Positions 61,980-64,000 of a stretch of DNA of 64,000 nucleotides are shown here, in pieces (the first letter of the stretch is position 1; each line of letters starts with the position of its first letter). This DNA is from Chondrosia reniformis (taxonomy: Eukaryota; Porifera; Demospongiae; Chondrillida; Chondrillidae). A program made the position numbers and the translations under genes. A model generated the notes under the pieces. That model was not told the origin of the DNA. It saw only the letters and a list, made by a program, of their open reading frames with translations, and searched no databases. Location: NCBI GenBank assembly GCA_947172415.1, contig OX359198.1, forward strand, positions 465,401 to 529,400, given 5' to 3'.

Positions 61980-62689
61980 ATGAAAATTGTAAGTTTAAAC
62001 TTCACTCTAATCCTTAATTCATGTGAATCTTTTATAACTATTAATGTTATTATTATTATTATAATATTTGAAATCTTTTCTTTTGTCTCATAAAGTTGAG
62101 TCACTTGGCAACCAGTTATAAAGACATCTAATATCTAATATTGATATTTCTAGATATATGTATGTACATTCTCTAGATAAATTTTCTATGTTTATTTGCA
62201 TGTATTTCTTGATTGAGTGTTGAAACATATTTTGTTCCTTAATTTTACATGAATCATACAATTATTTCATTAAAATTAGTAATGTATATATTGTGTAATA
62301 TTACAACCAAGACATGCTATAAGATTTAAATGTTTATATACGTATAGATTACCTTAGTATATTGTAACTTGCACTGTATATAGTAAAAATTGAGTCATTT
62401 AAATAATATTTTTGACTGTTTAATGGTAAGCTGGAAATTAAAATGGCAACGAGAGATTATCCATACCATTCTTTACATCGGCTTTGTGCAATCAGCTTTC
62501 ATGTGCATATATATACAATTTATGTGCTAACCTTACACCGTGACACATTTGGTATGCTACTCACATCATGTGACTGCTTAGTATTGCGACAACGTACTGT
62601 ATGTATATACTCTACAGAGTTAAGGACCTTACCACTGACAGATTGTCTCTACGACTGCTTACGATTGAGCTAAATTAGCGGCCGTCAAC
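61980..62689. other. AT-rich intergenic region
   Basis: 3' flank of the CARD gene and promoter side of the ankyrin-Roc gene; nothing recognised. Confidence 0.6.
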
Positions 62690-64000
62690 ATGCCAGTGGT
62701 GTTTAGACGAACCTTCAGCCATCAACAGTTCCAACCCGAGCGAATATTCAAACAAGCCTCTAGTCGAACGCCATCCGATGAATGGCACGATTCTTGGGAA
62801 TTTGCCGCTGATATGACTACCGCATTCAATAAAGATCTTCCAAGCAGTGACTTAGTAAAACTTGCTAAAGCTTGCCGGGAGCGAACAAGTCGCTACAAAA
62901 TTATTTTTGACATGACAGACGACCTTACTGATGAAGCCCTCCAGATGGATGTTGGTGCAGCATTAGTCATAGCAGCGGCTCTTGGTGGAGGTGATGTGAA
63001 CTACACTAGCGGGGAAACTGGTCCAACAGCTCTACACTATGCTGTAGGCTTTGCCAAATTCGAGATAATCAAAGAGCTAGTTAAGAGAGGTGCTAATTTA
63101 AATAAAGGGAGATTTCCAAGTAATATACGTCCTTTTGACATGGCGTTTGTCATTGAAGGCTGTGAGTATAGTGGCATAGAATTTGATGAGATTCATAGGC
63201 AATGTGTTTTGGGCAATGATGATGCTGTTGTTGATCATATAAAACAAGAGAATTTCGATAGTGTTGAAAGGTGTACCGATTTGTTAGTCAAGAGAGAGAT
63301 GACACTGTATATTGCAGCATTTATGGGGAATGAGCGATTAGTTGCAACTCTCTTGTTAGCTGGTGTGTTTCCATTCACTTCTCCATCTGGCAAATATCCA
63401 AAAATTTATGGAAAAATTAAGCCGCTGGGTGAATTTCAACATGAGAAATGTAATGATCTTCTCAAGAAGAGTGGTCATCCAATAGATATCAAGTCAAATA
63501 CTGCTTTCGGTGTGACCGCCTCAACTGCTACCATATTATTAAATGCTGTTGCAGGACCTGGTACTACTTTACTGATCCCTGTAGCTGCTGCAATGCTTGT
63601 AACTGTAGCTATTCCATTGCTTTCATCTTATGCTCTTGGAGTTGTTAATAATCATGCTGTCATGTACAAAGTACCCGTAACACCTCATGGTACTGTTCTT
63701 GTTGTTGGGCAAAAAGAAAATGGGAAAACCACTCTTATCAAAGCCCTTCAAAGAAGTACCGATTTCTTCCAAATCAGTAAGTGGTTTAAGATTAGAAATA
63801 CAGATGTGTATGACCGCACTGCTGGCATAGAAATATCTTTACTGAAGTGTGGTGACAGAACTATCAACTTTTTTGATTTTGCTGGCCACTCTGAATATTA
63901 CGTATCCCATTTGGCCTTCCTAGAAAGCATTTCTTATTCTAAGTTATCTCCTCCAGTTGTCCTTCTAGTCATCCGACTCAACAAATCTCTAGTAGAAACT
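62690..64000 (+). CDS. Ankyrin-repeat Roc GTPase, 3' part outside the window
   Basis: 437 codons are open from the ATG at 62690 to the window end, with no intron. Ankyrin-type helices appear at about 75-145 (GPTALHYAVGFAKFEIIKEL, VKRGANLN) and again near 205-230 (TLYIAAFMGNERLVATLLLA). A hydrophobic stretch follows at about 265-320 (VTASTATILLNAVAGPGTT, then LLIPVAAAMLVTVAIPLLSS), enough for two membrane helices. Next comes a Roc/Ras-like GTPase: P-loop GQKENGKTT (about 340), TAGIEIS switch, and the DxxG motif in DFAGHSEYY. Roc with an ankyrin front suggests a ROCO or DAPK-like protein; the COR or later domains would lie beyond 64000. A membrane segment between ankyrin and Roc is unusual for these families. 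The ATG is the first in frame, close after stops. Confidence 0.85.
   Translation, partial: MPVVFRRTFSHQQFQPERIFKQASSRTPSDEWHDSWEFAADMTTAFNKDLPSSDLVKLAKACRERTSRYKIIFDMTDDLTDEALQMDVGAALVIAAALGGGDVNYTSGETGPTALHYAVGFAKFEIIKELVKRGANLNKGRFPSNIRPFDMAFVIEGCEYSGIEFDEIHRQCVLGNDDAVVDHIKQENFDSVERCTDLLVKREMTLYIAAFMGNERLVATLLLAGVFPFTSPSGKYPKIYGKIKPLGEFQHEKCNDLLKKSGHPIDIKSNTAFGVTASTATILLNAVAGPGTTLLIPVAAAMLVTVAIPLLSSYALGVVNNHAVMYKVPVTPHGTVLVVGQKENGKTTLIKALQRSTDFFQISKWFKIRNTDVYDRTAGIEISLLKCGDRTINFFDFAGHSEYYVSHLAFLESISYSKLSPPVVLLVIRLNKSLVET

Overview
This window is eukaryotic: about two-thirds AT, genes split by many short GT-AG introns, MITE-like repeats and minisatellites throughout, and an animal gene set. 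An integrin alpha chain, a Noggin-like cystine-knot protein, a CARD protein, an ankyrin-Roc GTPase and a chondroitin-synthase-like enzyme, all with divergent sequence, point to an early-branching animal. A demosponge such as Amphimedon is my best guess; this is inference from gene content and compactness, not a database match. I traced splice sites by hand, and the exon phases close for every gene model given below.

Layout. At 2-19380 (+) lies a 25-exon integrin alpha gene whose 5' end is outside the window. One of its introns (1889-12868) holds a 9.2 kb satellite array of about 170 bp monomers and, beside it, a 1.4 kb inverted-repeat DNA element whose terminal repeat is the satellite monomer. 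At 20202-22027 (+) is a Noggin-like secreted protein with a GC-AG intron. At 23011-23682 (+) is a C19orf12 homologue. At 25164-26522 (+) is a coiled-coil/glycine-zipper membrane protein; a second protein of the same layout lies at 39450-40742 (+). At 26782-34245 (-) is a complete 20-exon SART3 gene, with splice junctions copied into repeats in three introns. From 34.2 to 39.4 kb is repeat-rich DNA with one orphan seryl-tRNA synthetase exon and a Penelope-like fragment. From 40.7 to 47.3 kb there are no confident genes. At 47326-49909 (+) is a seven-exon secreted cysteine-rich protein with only phase-1 introns.

From 50.3 to 60.6 kb is BOLA1 (-). Its 9.1 kb second intron contains an entire chondroitin-synthase-like gene (54192-59167, +). 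The BOLA1 start codon lies only 68 bp from the divergent start codon of a four-exon CARD protein (60677-61979, +). From 62690 to the window end (+) runs an ankyrin-Roc GTPase.

The genes do not form one pathway. Themes are adhesion and extracellular signalling (integrin, Noggin-like, secreted protein, CHSY-like), core cell biology (SART3 in U4/U6 recycling, BOLA1 in iron-sulfur/redox, C19orf12) and possible death or innate-immune signalling (CARD, Roc GTPase, glycine-zipper proteins). The most unusual features are the transposon-derived intronic satellite, the gene nested in BOLA1, the 68 bp divergent promoter, the GC-AG intron and the amplified splice junctions in SART3.
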